From positions 1 to 64,000 of the forward strand of contig NZ_LRQV01000017.1 in NCBI RefSeq assembly GCF_001567585.1: a stretch of DNA of 64,000 nucleotides, in the 5' to 3' direction. The translations under genes were made by a program, and so were the position numbers. Positions 49,422-57,072 of this stretch are shown here, in pieces. The stretch comes from Micromonospora rosaria (lineage in GTDB: Bacteria; Actinomycetota; Actinomycetes; Mycobacteriales; Micromonosporaceae). Positions within the stretch are counted from its first letter, which is position 1. The number at the start of each line of letters is the position of its first letter. The notes below the pieces were generated by a model, which was given only the letters and a program-made list of their open reading frames with translations, searched no databases and was not told the DNA's origin.

Positions 49422-50138
49422 CTAGCTGAACAGGCTGCCGAGGCCGCCGCTCTGCTCCTGCTGGCCGCTGCCGGCGACCGGCGGCTCCTCGGAGGGCTGG
49501 ACCACCACGAAGCCCTGGCCGGCGAAGCTCATCGTGAACGCCTCGCCGGTCCGCCGGCCGAGCAGCGTGCCCAGGCCGAACTGCTCGGCGCGGTGGTACC
49601 CGGTCTGGAGGTTGGCCGACCAGCAGACGATCGCCTGCGGGTCGACGTAGGTGGGGGCGTCCACGCTGAGCACGACCGGGGCGCCCTTGGTGGTGATGGC
49701 GATCCGGCCGTAGCCGGTGAAGATGCAGTTGAACAGGCCGGACGCGGCCATTCCGGTGCCGCCGACCATCCGGATATCGTACTGGAGGGTGGGGTCGAAG
49801 GCCAGCACGCTGGAGCCGTTGATGGAGAGCGCGTCCCCTGGCTCCAGGTCGATGACGTGCACGTCCTTGGCGAAGTCGGCGAGGAAGACGTCCCCCTGGC
49901 CGGTGAGCTTCATCAGCGGCACGCCCTCGCCGGTCAGCTTCTGCTTGAGGAACTTGCCGAGCCCGCCGGAGCCGAGCGCCTGGAACTGCACGTGCCCCTG
50001 GTAGGCGACCATCGACCCGACCCGGGCCATCGCCTCCCCGTTGAGCCGGATCTTCAACATCTTGGAGTTCTGCAGCCGCATGCCGGGCTGGGCGGACTCC
50101 TTCTCCAGGTTCTCCGCGGAGAACAGCTCGCTACGCAT
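49422..50138 (-). CDS. AIM24 family protein
   Basis: A 238-aa AIM24-fold protein, related to TRAP-like beta-helix proteins named after a yeast mitochondrial factor. MLKIRLNGEAMARVGSMVAYQGHVQFQAL, GDVFLADFAKDVHVIDLEPGDALSINGSSVLAFDP, GLFNCIFTGYGRIAITTKGAPVVLSVD and AIVCWSANLQTG are characteristic. The bacterial function is unknown; the protein is probably cytoplasmic or membrane-peripheral. The glycine/glutamine-rich tail ends in GGLGSLFS. AGGAGG lies upstream of the ATG at slightly long spacing. Confidence 0.85.
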   Translation of the reverse strand: MRSELFSAENLEKESAQPGMRLQNSKMLKIRLNGEAMARVGSMVAYQGHVQFQALGSGGLGKFLKQKLTGEGVPLMKLTGQGDVFLADFAKDVHVIDLEPGDALSINGSSVLAFDPTLQYDIRMVGGTGMAASGLFNCIFTGYGRIAITTKGAPVVLSVDAPTYVDPQAIVCWSANLQTGYHRAEQFGLGTLLGRRTGEAFTMSFAGQGFVVVQPSEEPPVAGSGQQEQSGGLGSLFS

Positions 50139-50292
50139 GGTGGGGGTGCCTCCTGATTCGCGTACCTGCCCGCGACGGTAGGGCAGCATCGCAAGGCCGC
50201 CCTCGCGGGCGGACCCACCGGGCCGCCGGCCGCCGGACGAGGGCCGGGAGGCAGGTGGCAGGGGGCGGGGGCAGACGGGCGGGCGGCGGCGG

Positions 50293-50646
50293 TCAGGCCC
50301 AGCCCAGGTCGTGCAGCCGGTCGTCGTCGATGCCGAAGTGGTGGGCGATCTCGTGCACCACGGTCACCGCCACCTCGTCCACGACGTCGTCCTCGGTGTC
50401 GCAGATCCGCAGGATCGGCCGGCGGTAGATGAAGATCCGGTCCGGCAGCACCCCGGAGTAGTCCCAGCCCCGGCTGGTGAGCGCGTGCCCCTCGTAGAGC
50501 CCGAGCAGCTCCGGCTCACCGGGGGGCGAGTCCTCCTCGACCAGGATCACCACGTTGCTCATCAGGCCGAGCAGTTCCTCGGGCACCTCGTCGAGCGCCT
50601 CGCCGACCAGTACCTCGAAACGCTCTCGGCTCATCTCGACCGGCAC
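50293..50646 (-). CDS. Zincin-like metallopeptidase family protein
   Basis: A 117-aa minimal zincin. VTVVHEIAHHFGIDDDRL carries HExxH and a following histidine/aspartate pair as the metal site. MSRERFEVLVGEALDEVPEELLGLMSNVVILVED-type N-terminus and LLGLYEGHALTSR match the family of small metallopeptidases common in actinomycetes, whose substrates are unknown. The protein begins with GTG; an in-frame ATG four codons later is possible. Confidence 0.85.
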   Translation of the reverse strand: MPVEMSRERFEVLVGEALDEVPEELLGLMSNVVILVEEDSPPGEPELLGLYEGHALTSRGWDYSGVLPDRIFIYRRPILRICDTEDDVVDEVAVTVVHEIAHHFGIDDDRLHDLGWA

Positions 50647-50763
50647 GCCACCATTCTGCCCGACGCGCGCGCCGGCTTCAGCGCACGCAGCACCGCCCGC
50701 GGCACCCGCCGGCCCCGTCCGGGTACGGCGGGGCCGGCGGGCACGGCACGTGCGGGTGGATCG

Positions 50764-51195
50764 TCAGGAGGCGAGGCGGGCGGTGAGACTGATCTGCGCG
50801 CCCGGCGACAGCAGCCGCGAGATCGGGCAGTTCTCCTTGGCGCCCTCGGCCAGCTTGGTGAACTGCGCCTCGTCGATGCCCGGCACCTCGCCGACGGTCT
50901 CCAGGTCGATCCGGGTCACGGTCATCCCGGCGTCCGTCTTGTCCAGGTGAACCTTGGCGGTGGTCTCGACGGAGGTGGCCGGCGAGCCGGCGTCGGCCAG
51001 CAGCTTGGACAGGGCCATCGAGAAGCAGCCGGCGTGCGCGGCGCCGATCAGCTCCTCGGGGTTGGTCCCCTCCCCCTCCTCGAAACGGGACTTGAAAGAG
51101 TAGTTCCCGGCGAAGCCGCCCTTACCGGTACGGACCGTGCCGGACCCCTCGGTGAGGGTGCCCTGCCAGCGTGCGGAAGCGGTACGAATAGGCAT
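50764..51195 (-). CDS. OsmC/Ohr-family peroxiredoxin
   Basis: A 143-aa OsmC-type thiol peroxidase that reduces organic hydroperoxides. Both redox-active cysteines are present: AAHAGCFSMALS (near 57) and AKENCPISRLLS (near 124). TNPEELIGAAHAGC is a family signature. The conserved N-terminal arginine region and the absence of an adjacent MarR regulator favour OsmC over Ohr. The start ATG is followed by PIRTASARWQG, the usual OsmC opening. Confidence 0.9.
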   Translation of the reverse strand: MPIRTASARWQGTLTEGSGTVRTGKGGFAGNYSFKSRFEEGEGTNPEELIGAAHAGCFSMALSKLLADAGSPATSVETTAKVHLDKTDAGMTVTRIDLETVGEVPGIDEAQFTKLAEGAKENCPISRLLSPGAQISLTARLAS

Positions 51196-51393
51196 GCCCT
51201 GACGCTAACCGAAGCCGGGCCGCCCGGCGACCAGCCCGCGTGCTATCGGGTCGACGACCAGTGTCTGTGTCATGATTCGCCTCGGGCCGACGCGGTGCCC
51301 GGACGGACGACGACCGGGGCGACGCGCGGTCCGGACCGACCGACGGCCGGGATCTCCCGACGGTTCCGGCGCCCGCAGGCGGAAGGATGGCCG
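51196..51393. other. Divergent intergenic region, 198 bp
   Basis: This region separates the OsmC gene from a divergent membrane-protein gene and should hold both promoters. I could not fix their hexamers with confidence. Confidence 0.35.
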
Positions 51394-52224
51394 ATGTCCC
51401 AGGATCTCCCCATCCCACGACAGCAGGAGATCGCCATCCCACGGCAGCAGGAGGACCGCGCCGACGGCCCGGCCGTCCTGGAGTGGGGGCCGACGGCGGA
51501 ACGGCCGGCCGGCCGGATCGGCCGTACCCTGTCCGACCTGGGTCGGGACCGGCGGCTCCCGCCGGTGCTGGCCGGGCTGGGGGCGGTGGCCGCGGTGGCC
51601 TCACTGGTCGGCGAGTGGCTGGTGATGACCGTGCCGAACAGCGGCCCCGAGGGCAACACCGCGCTGCGGATCCCGGGCAACGTCTCCGAGGTCGGCGGCT
51701 TCGGGGTCGGGTACCTGGTCGGGCTGCTCGCGTTGAGCGGTGTGGTGGCGCTCGCGCTGGGCGGCACCCCGAGCGTCCGGCGCAACGCCCGCACGGCCGG
51801 CCTGGCCCTCGCGGCGGCGCTGCTGGCGCTGCTGGTCGCCACCGCGTTCGCCCTCGACGACCCGGGCCAGCGCACCCTGTTCTACTCCCCGGAGGACGGC
51901 TTCGAGGTCGAGTACGGCCGGGGGCTGGTGATGGCCTTCGTCGGGTGTCTCTTCCTCGCCGGGGCGCTCCAGCTCAGCGGCTCCGGTCGGCGTCCGGCGA
52001 CCACCGGCGGGCGGGCGGACGACGCGACCGACGGCGGGGACGACCCGGCGACCGACGGTCCCGCCGGGCGGCCGGAGCACGGCGACGACCCGCCGGCCGG
52101 GTTCGCCGGCTGGCGGCGGGGCCGCCGGGACCGGCGGGCGGCGGACGAGGACGACCTGCCCGCGCCGGCCGACCTCACCGTCCAGCCGACCGTGCCGTTC
52201 GCCCGCCCGGAACCGCCGGCCTGA
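51394..52224 (+). CDS. Unrecognised membrane protein
   Basis: A 276-aa protein. The N-terminus contains a duplicated IPRQQE (LPIPRQQEIAIPRQQED, residues 5-21) from a near-exact repeat of 24 bp. Four hydrophobic segments follow (about 55-75, 100-120, 130-150, 175-192), with an exposed loop VPNSGPEGNTALRIPGNVSEVGG, and the end is a charged disordered tail with ADLTVQPTVPFARPEPPA. GGAAGG lies seven bases before the ATG. No family is recognised. Confidence 0.6.
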   Translation: MSQDLPIPRQQEIAIPRQQEDRADGPAVLEWGPTAERPAGRIGRTLSDLGRDRRLPPVLAGLGAVAAVASLVGEWLVMTVPNSGPEGNTALRIPGNVSEVGGFGVGYLVGLLALSGVVALALGGTPSVRRNARTAGLALAAALLALLVATAFALDDPGQRTLFYSPEDGFEVEYGRGLVMAFVGCLFLAGALQLSGSGRRPATTGGRADDATDGGDDPATDGPAGRPEHGDDPPAGFAGWRRGRRDRRAADEDDLPAPADLTVQPTVPFARPEPPA

Positions 52225-52334
52225 CCCGCCCGCCCAGGGGTGGCGGGCCCGGCACGGCGACGTCACCCGGTGTCCGCCCCGGGTTGGTGCCCGATTAGCG
52301 CGGAAGCCGTGGTTGCGACCGGTTTTCCGAGGTA

Positions 52335-52412
52335 CGGTTGCTGCCCGCCGTCGTGGGTCCAGCAGCAACCGGCCCACCAGGCGGCCGGCACGACGGCGGC
52401 GGGCGAAGGAGG
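52335..52412 (+). promoter_or_regulatory. Structured leader with two exclusive hairpins and ribosome site
   Basis: CGGTTGCTG (52335-52343) can pair with 52363-52371, or CCGCCGTCGTG (52345-52355) can pair with 52389-52399. The two stems cannot form together, because the 5' arm of the second lies in the loop of the first. AAGGAGG follows at 52406-52412 and serves the ATG at 52417. Confidence 0.4.
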
Positions 52413-52416
52413 AACG

Positions 52417-53238
52417 ATGACCCGCCCGGGACTGCCCAAACTGATCGCCACCGACCTCGACGGGACGCTGGTCCGCAGCGACGACACCGTCTCCGCGTAC
52501 ACGCACGGGGTGCTGGACCGGGTGCGGGCCGCCGGTATCCCGGTGGTCGGCGCGACCGGCCGGGGTCCCCGGTTGACCGAGTTGACCCGCAACGACATCC
52601 GCGCGGCGGACTTCCTGGTGCTGGCGGGCGGCGGCCGGGTGGTCGACCAGAGCGACCCCGCCGGTCCGGTGGTGCTGCGCGACGTCCGGCTCCCGGCCGA
52701 CGTGCTGGCCCGGTTGCTGACCGACCTGGAGGCCGAGGTCGGCCCGCTGACCGTGATGGTCGAGGCGCTGGACCACCACGACGCCCCGCTCTGGGGCGAC
52801 TACCACCCGAGCTGGCCGTACCAGGACCGGTTCGAGGCCCGGACCCGGGCCGAGTGCCTGGCCGGGGACGTGATCAAGGCGTTCGTCCGGACCGCCGACC
52901 ACCACGTCGACGACCTGCTGGCGACCGCGCGGCGGATCGTGCCGCCGCAGGTGGCCACCCTCACCCAGGCCGGGCTCGGCTTCGTCGAGATCTGCCCGCC
53001 GGCGACCGACAAGGCCACCGGGCTGACCGTGGTGGCGCAGACGCTCGGCGTCGACCCGGCCGACGTGCTGGTCTTCGGGGACATGCCCAACGACCTGCCG
53101 ATGTTCGAGTGGGCCGGCTGGGCCCGGGTGGCGGTCGCCAACGCCCACCCGATGGTCCGGGCCGCCGCCGACGAGGTGACCCTGCGCAACGACGACGACG
53201 GGGTGGCGGTGTACCTCGACCGGCTGCTCTCCCGCTGA
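52417..53238 (+). CDS. HAD-superfamily phosphatase, Cof-type (subclass IIB), copy 1
   Basis: A 273-aa HAD hydrolase acting on small phosphorylated metabolites. Motif I is ATDLDGTLVRSD (nucleophile aspartate near 14), motif II VVGATGRG, motif III a lysine in CLAGDVIKAFVRT or DKATGL, and motif IV VLVFGDMPNDLPMFEWAG. The C2B cap lies between about 90 and 190. AAGGAGG directly precedes the ATG. The next gene encodes a paralogue 17 bases downstream, a tandem duplication that has diverged strongly in the cap and so probably differs in substrate. Confidence 0.88.
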   Translation: MTRPGLPKLIATDLDGTLVRSDDTVSAYTHGVLDRVRAAGIPVVGATGRGPRLTELTRNDIRAADFLVLAGGGRVVDQSDPAGPVVLRDVRLPADVLARLLTDLEAEVGPLTVMVEALDHHDAPLWGDYHPSWPYQDRFEARTRAECLAGDVIKAFVRTADHHVDDLLATARRIVPPQVATLTQAGLGFVEICPPATDKATGLTVVAQTLGVDPADVLVFGDMPNDLPMFEWAGWARVAVANAHPMVRAAADEVTLRNDDDGVAVYLDRLLSR

Positions 53239-53242
53239 CGAC

Positions 53243-53248
53243 TACGCT
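53243..53248 (+). promoter_or_regulatory. -10 hexamer TACGCT before the second HAD gene
   Basis: TACGCT ends seven bases before the ATG at 53256 and lies only a few bases after the preceding stop, so the second gene can be transcribed separately. Confidence 0.4.
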
Positions 53249-53255
53249 GCCGGTG

Positions 53256-54086
53256 ATGGGAGACCGACCCCGCCTCGTCGCCACCGACCTCGACGGCACC
53301 CTGCTCACCGACGACCGGACGATCAGCCGCCGTACCGCCGACCTGCTGGTCCGCCTCCGCGCGGAGGGCACGCCGGTGGTGCTGGTCACCGGCCGTCCGA
53401 TCCGCTGGCTGCAACTGGTGTACGACCAGCTCCCCGAGCCGCTGCCGGCGATCTGCGCCAACGGCGCGGTGGTGTACGACCCGACCACCGACGAGGTGCT
53501 CCGGGCCGACCCGCTCGCCCCGGACCTGCTCGCCGAGGTGGCCCGCCGGCTCCGGGCCGCGGTGCCGGGGGTGAGCTTCGCGGTGGAGGTGGCCGACAGC
53601 CGGCAGATGCGCCACGAGACGCACTACCCGCTGCGCTGGGACGCCGACCTGGACGCCATCCGGGCCGTCGAGTCGCCGGAGGACCTGCACTCCGTACCGG
53701 CGGTGAAGCTGCTGGCCCGCGCCGGTGAGCAGGACCCGGACGTCTTCGTCGAGGTGGTGGCCGGGGCGTTGCAGGGGCTGGCCGAGGCGACCCACTCCTC
53801 GTACGGCGGGCTGGTGGAGATCTCCGCCGCCGGCGTGACCAAGGCCGCCGGGCTGGCCTGGTACTGCGACCGGGACGGCATCGCCGCCCGGGACGTGCTC
53901 GCCTTCGGGGACATGCCCAACGACGTGCCGATGCTGACCTGGGCGGGCCGGGCGGTGGCGGTGGCGAACGCGCACCCCGCCGTCCTCGCGATCGCCGACG
54001 AGGTGACCTCGGCGAACTCCGAGGACGGCGTGGCCACGTACCTGGCGAAGGTGTTCGGGCTCGACGGGGCCGACCCGGCCGGCTGA
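53256..54086 (+). CDS. HAD-superfamily phosphatase, Cof-type (subclass IIB), copy 2
   Basis: A 276-aa HAD-IIB phosphatase. Motif I VATDLDGTLLTDDRTIS, motif II VVLVTGRPIRWL, motif III in AAGVTKAAGLAWY (catalytic lysine) and motif IV VLAFGDMPNDVPMLTWAGRAVAVANAHP are all intact. ICANGAVVYDPTTDEVL marks the start of the C2B cap. It is paralogous to the preceding gene. The start could also be a GTG one codon earlier. Substrate unknown. Confidence 0.9.
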   Translation: MGDRPRLVATDLDGTLLTDDRTISRRTADLLVRLRAEGTPVVLVTGRPIRWLQLVYDQLPEPLPAICANGAVVYDPTTDEVLRADPLAPDLLAEVARRLRAAVPGVSFAVEVADSRQMRHETHYPLRWDADLDAIRAVESPEDLHSVPAVKLLARAGEQDPDVFVEVVAGALQGLAEATHSSYGGLVEISAAGVTKAAGLAWYCDRDGIAARDVLAFGDMPNDVPMLTWAGRAVAVANAHPAVLAIADEVTSANSEDGVATYLAKVFGLDGADPAG

Positions 54087-54108
54087 CCCGGCCGGGGCCG
54101 GCCGCTGG

Positions 54109-54705
54109 TCAGAGGTACTGACCGGTGCTGTGCCCCTCGCCGCCGGGCTGGCCGCCCACGCCCGGCATCCCCGGCACGATCCCGCCGGGGCCGCTGGGCA
54201 GCGCCCGCTGGCCGGAGCGCATCTGCTCCAACTGCACCCGGGCGGCCATCTGCTGGGCCACCAGGGCGGCCTGGATGCCGTGGAACAGGCCCTCCAGCCA
54301 GCCGACGAGCTGGGCGTGGGCGATCCGCAGCTCGCCCTCGCTGGGGGGCTGCTCCTCGGCGAAGGGCAGGGAGATCCGCTCCAGCTCCTCCCGCAGCTCG
54401 GGCGCGAGGCCCTCCTTCAGCTCGACGATCGACCGCTCGTGGATCTCCCGCATCCGGTTGCGGCTGGCGTCGTCCAGCGGCGCGGCCTTGACCTCCTCCA
54501 GCAGCTGTTTGATCATGCTGCCGATCCGCATCACCTTGGCCGGCTGCTCGACCAGGCGCGCGGGGTCCTCGCCCGCCTGCGCCTCGTCGGTCTGCACGGT
54601 GCCGACCGGCCGCCCGTCCGGGCCGACCACCACCACCGTGCCGGGCACGCCGGCACCGTCGCGGCCCGGCTCGTCTTCCTGTCCAGCGGAGCGCGCTTGC
54701 GTCAT
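54109..54705 (-). CDS. bpa: Bacterial proteasome activator (Bpa/PafE)
   Basis: A 198-aa ring-forming, ATP-independent activator that docks on the 20S proteasome and opens its gate for unfolded substrates. The helical core (about 50-165) includes VMRIGSMIKQLLEEVKAAPLDDASRNRMREIHERSIVELKEGLAPELREELERISLPF and ELRIAHAQLVGWLEGLFHGIQAALVAQQMAARVQLEQMR, which match the family closely. The flexible C-terminus ends in TGQYL; GQYL is the tail that inserts into the proteasome alpha-ring. An ATG three codons earlier is possible. Proteasome genes are not in the window. A second protein with a similar tail is encoded at 58471. Confidence 0.93.
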   Translation of the reverse strand: MTQARSAGQEDEPGRDGAGVPGTVVVVGPDGRPVGTVQTDEAQAGEDPARLVEQPAKVMRIGSMIKQLLEEVKAAPLDDASRNRMREIHERSIVELKEGLAPELREELERISLPFAEEQPPSEGELRIAHAQLVGWLEGLFHGIQAALVAQQMAARVQLEQMRSGQRALPSGPGGIVPGMPGVGGQPGGEGHSTGQYL

Positions 54706-54800
54706 GGCACCCATCTTGACCCAGGCCCCGCCGGGCCCGCTCGCCGGGACCGGTTCCCACCCCGCCGACCCCGCCCGACGCGCCGGTGCGCGCGGCCGAC

Positions 54801-54870
54801 CGGCCCCGCCCACCGGGACCGTTCCCGGGCCCACCCGGCCCCGCCCACCGGGACCGTTCCCGGGCCCACC
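54801..54870. repeat. Exact 35-bp tandem duplication
   Basis: 54801-54835 and 54836-54870 are identical. Each unit contains CCGGGACCGTTCCCGG, an inverted repeat, and a related CCGGGACCGGTTCCC lies at 54745-54759. The block is in the divergent region between bpa and the hydrolase gene. Confidence 0.92.
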
Positions 54871-54927
54871 CGGGGCCGCCCGCCGAGACCAGGGGCTACC
54901 CGGCGGTAGCCGCACAGGTGGGCGCGC

Positions 54928-54933
54928 TACCGT
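54928..54933 (+). promoter_or_regulatory. -10 hexamer TACCGT, leaderless promoter of the hydrolase gene
   Basis: TACCGT ends seven bases before the ATG at 54941. Confidence 0.45.
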
Positions 54934-54940
54934 CGCGGCC

Positions 54941-55735
54941 ATGACCACCGACCCGCGGGCCGTGCTCAGCCGGCCCAGCCCGCCGCCGGACGTCACCGTC
55001 CGTTACGGCGAGCAGCCGGACCAGGTCGCCGACCTGCGGCGGCCGGGCGGCGCCGGGCCGGCCCGCCGGCTGGTCGTGGTGGTGCACGGCGGCTTCTGGC
55101 GGGCGGAGTACGACCGGACCCACACCGGGCCGCTCGCGGCGGCCCTGGCGGACCTGGGTCATCCGGTGGCCCAACTGGAGTACCGGCGGACCGGCCAGCC
55201 CGGGGGCGGCTGGCCGGGCACCCTGTCCGACGTCGTCACCGGGGTCGCGGCGCTGCCCGCGCTGGCGGCCGGGGCGCTGCCGGGCCGGGTGACCGCCGAC
55301 CCGCCGGTCCTGGTCGGCCACTCGGCGGGCGGACACCTGGCCCTGTACGCGGCGGCGCACGCCCCGGCCACCGTCGGCGGGGTGCTGGCGCTGGCCCCGG
55401 TGGCGGACCTCGCCGAGGCGTACCGGCGGGACCTGGACGGCGGCGCGGTGGCCGCGCTGCTCGGCGGTGGCCCGGCGGACGTGCCCGACCGGTACGCCGC
55501 CGCCGACCCGCTCACCCGGCTGCCGCTGCGGACCCGCACGGTGGTGCTGCACGGCACCCTGGACCAGCAGGTGCCGGTGGAGCTGAGCCGGGGCTACGTG
55601 GCCGCGGCGACCGCCGCCGGATCGACCGTCACCTTCGTTGAGCTGCCTCGATGCGAGCATTTCGGGCTCATCGATCCGGAGTCACCGCACTGGCCCCACG
55701 TGACCAGCGCGTTACGGTCCCTGCACAATGATTGA
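54941..55735 (+). CDS. Alpha/beta hydrolase (esterase-like)
   Basis: A 264-aa alpha/beta hydrolase. VVVHGGFWRAEYDR supplies the HGG oxyanion motif, VLVGHSAGGHLALYAA the nucleophile elbow with serine near 128, LHGTLDQQVP the acid aspartate, and RCEHFGLIDP the histidine. It resembles BD-FAE/kynurenine-formamidase-like or carboxylesterase proteins. There is no signal peptide. Residue 258 is a TTA codon (55712-55714). It is divergent from bpa and ends six bases before the binding-protein gene. Confidence 0.87.
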   Translation: MTTDPRAVLSRPSPPPDVTVRYGEQPDQVADLRRPGGAGPARRLVVVVHGGFWRAEYDRTHTGPLAAALADLGHPVAQLEYRRTGQPGGGWPGTLSDVVTGVAALPALAAGALPGRVTADPPVLVGHSAGGHLALYAAAHAPATVGGVLALAPVADLAEAYRRDLDGGAVAALLGGGPADVPDRYAAADPLTRLPLRTRTVVLHGTLDQQVPVELSRGYVAAATAAGSTVTFVELPRCEHFGLIDPESPHWPHVTSALRSLHND

Positions 55736-55741
55736 CGGAGC

Positions 55742-57001
55742 ATGACCGAGCAGGTAGAACGCCGAGGGGCGGCGGTTCGGCCCAGCCCCCTACCGGGAAG
55801 GACGCTGGTGTCGGAGATGAACCGTAGGCGGGCCCTGCAACTGCTGGCCGGGCTCGGCGCCGCCGGGCTGGTCGCGGGGTGCGGATCGGATGACGACGAT
55901 GCCCCGACAGCCAGCGGGACACCTGTACGGATCGGTCTCGTCGCGCCGACGACCGGGGCGCTCAAGCCCATCGGCACCGAGATCGTCAACGGCTTCCAGC
56001 TCTACCTCGACCTCAACGGGGGACGGCTCGGCGGGCACCCGGTCGAGTTGGTCACCGCCGACGAGGGCGAGAACGCCCGCACCGGTCAGGCGGCGGTCGA
56101 CGGCCTGCTCAAGCAGAACGTGCTCGCGCTCACCGGGGTGGTCAACTCGGCGGTCATGGTCGCCATCCGGGACGCCGTCGAGCAGGCCCGGGTGCCGCTG
56201 ATCGGCTCCAACGCCTCGCCCGCCACCCTGCAGAGCGTGGTCTACATCTGGCGGACCTCGTACGTGCTGAACGAGCCGGGCGAGGCGATGGGGTCGTACC
56301 TGCGCCAGCAGCTCCCGACGAACAGCCGGGTCGCCGTGATCGCGCCGGAGAGCGTCGGCAGCCGGGACGTGGTCGAGGGCTTCCGCAACGGCTTCGGCGC
56401 GGACGACCCCCGCATCGCCGACCCGGTCGTCTGGACCGACGCCGCCACCAACCCCGGCGACAGCGCGTACACCGCCGACATCCAGCGGGCGCTGGACCGC
56501 GACCCGGACGCCGTCTTCTGCTTCTTCGACGGCCAGGCTGCCGTGCAGTTCATCAAGCAGCTACGGCGGGCCGGCTACCGGGGCCAGGTGTACGCTCCCG
56601 GGTTCCTCACCGAGGGCACCGTGCTCGGCGAGGTCCGGGAGCCGGAGGCAGCCGGGATCATGACCGCGCTGAACTACTCGGCCGACCTGAACAACACCGC
56701 CAACCGGCAGTTCGCCTCCGTGTACCGCAAGACGCACAACACCTCGCCGACCACCTACGCGATGGCCTCGTACGACGCGGCGCAGGTGCTCGACGCCGCG
56801 ATCCGGCTCGCCGGTGACACGCCGACCGCGCAGGAGGTCAACCTGGCGCTCGGCCGGATCGGCCAGATCGACAGCCCGCGCGGGGCGTGGCAGTTCAACC
56901 AGTCGCGTACCCCGCAGCAGCGGTGGTACCTGCGCAAGGTCCAGCGCGACGGCGAGGTGCTCTCCAACGTCCTGATCAACGAGCTGGCCACGCTGGGCTG
57001 A
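55742..57001 (+). CDS. ABC-type substrate-binding lipoprotein, branched-chain amino acid class
   Basis: A 419-aa periplasmic-binding-type protein of the LivJ class (Peripla_BP_6). NRRRALQLLAGLGAAGLVAGC combines a twin-arginine-like motif with a lipobox, so it is probably exported folded and lipidated. PVRIGLVAPTTGALKPIGTEIVNGFQLYLD, VELVTADEGENARTGQAAVDGLL, LTGVVNSAVMVAI and VPLIGSNASP define the ligand domain. ATGs at 55742 and 55820 are both possible; the second puts the RR motif at the start. No permease or ATPase genes are adjacent, so it is an orphan component or a sensor. Confidence 0.87.
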   Translation: MTEQVERRGAAVRPSPLPGRTLVSEMNRRRALQLLAGLGAAGLVAGCGSDDDDAPTASGTPVRIGLVAPTTGALKPIGTEIVNGFQLYLDLNGGRLGGHPVELVTADEGENARTGQAAVDGLLKQNVLALTGVVNSAVMVAIRDAVEQARVPLIGSNASPATLQSVVYIWRTSYVLNEPGEAMGSYLRQQLPTNSRVAVIAPESVGSRDVVEGFRNGFGADDPRIADPVVWTDAATNPGDSAYTADIQRALDRDPDAVFCFFDGQAAVQFIKQLRRAGYRGQVYAPGFLTEGTVLGEVREPEAAGIMTALNYSADLNNTANRQFASVYRKTHNTSPTTYAMASYDAAQVLDAAIRLAGDTPTAQEVNLALGRIGQIDSPRGAWQFNQSRTPQQRWYLRKVQRDGEVLSNVLINELATLG

Positions 57002-57072
57002 GCCGCCCGGCCGGTGCGGTGCCCCACCGGCGGCGGGCCGGTCGGTGCGGTGGTCGCCGGGCGGCGGGTCGG

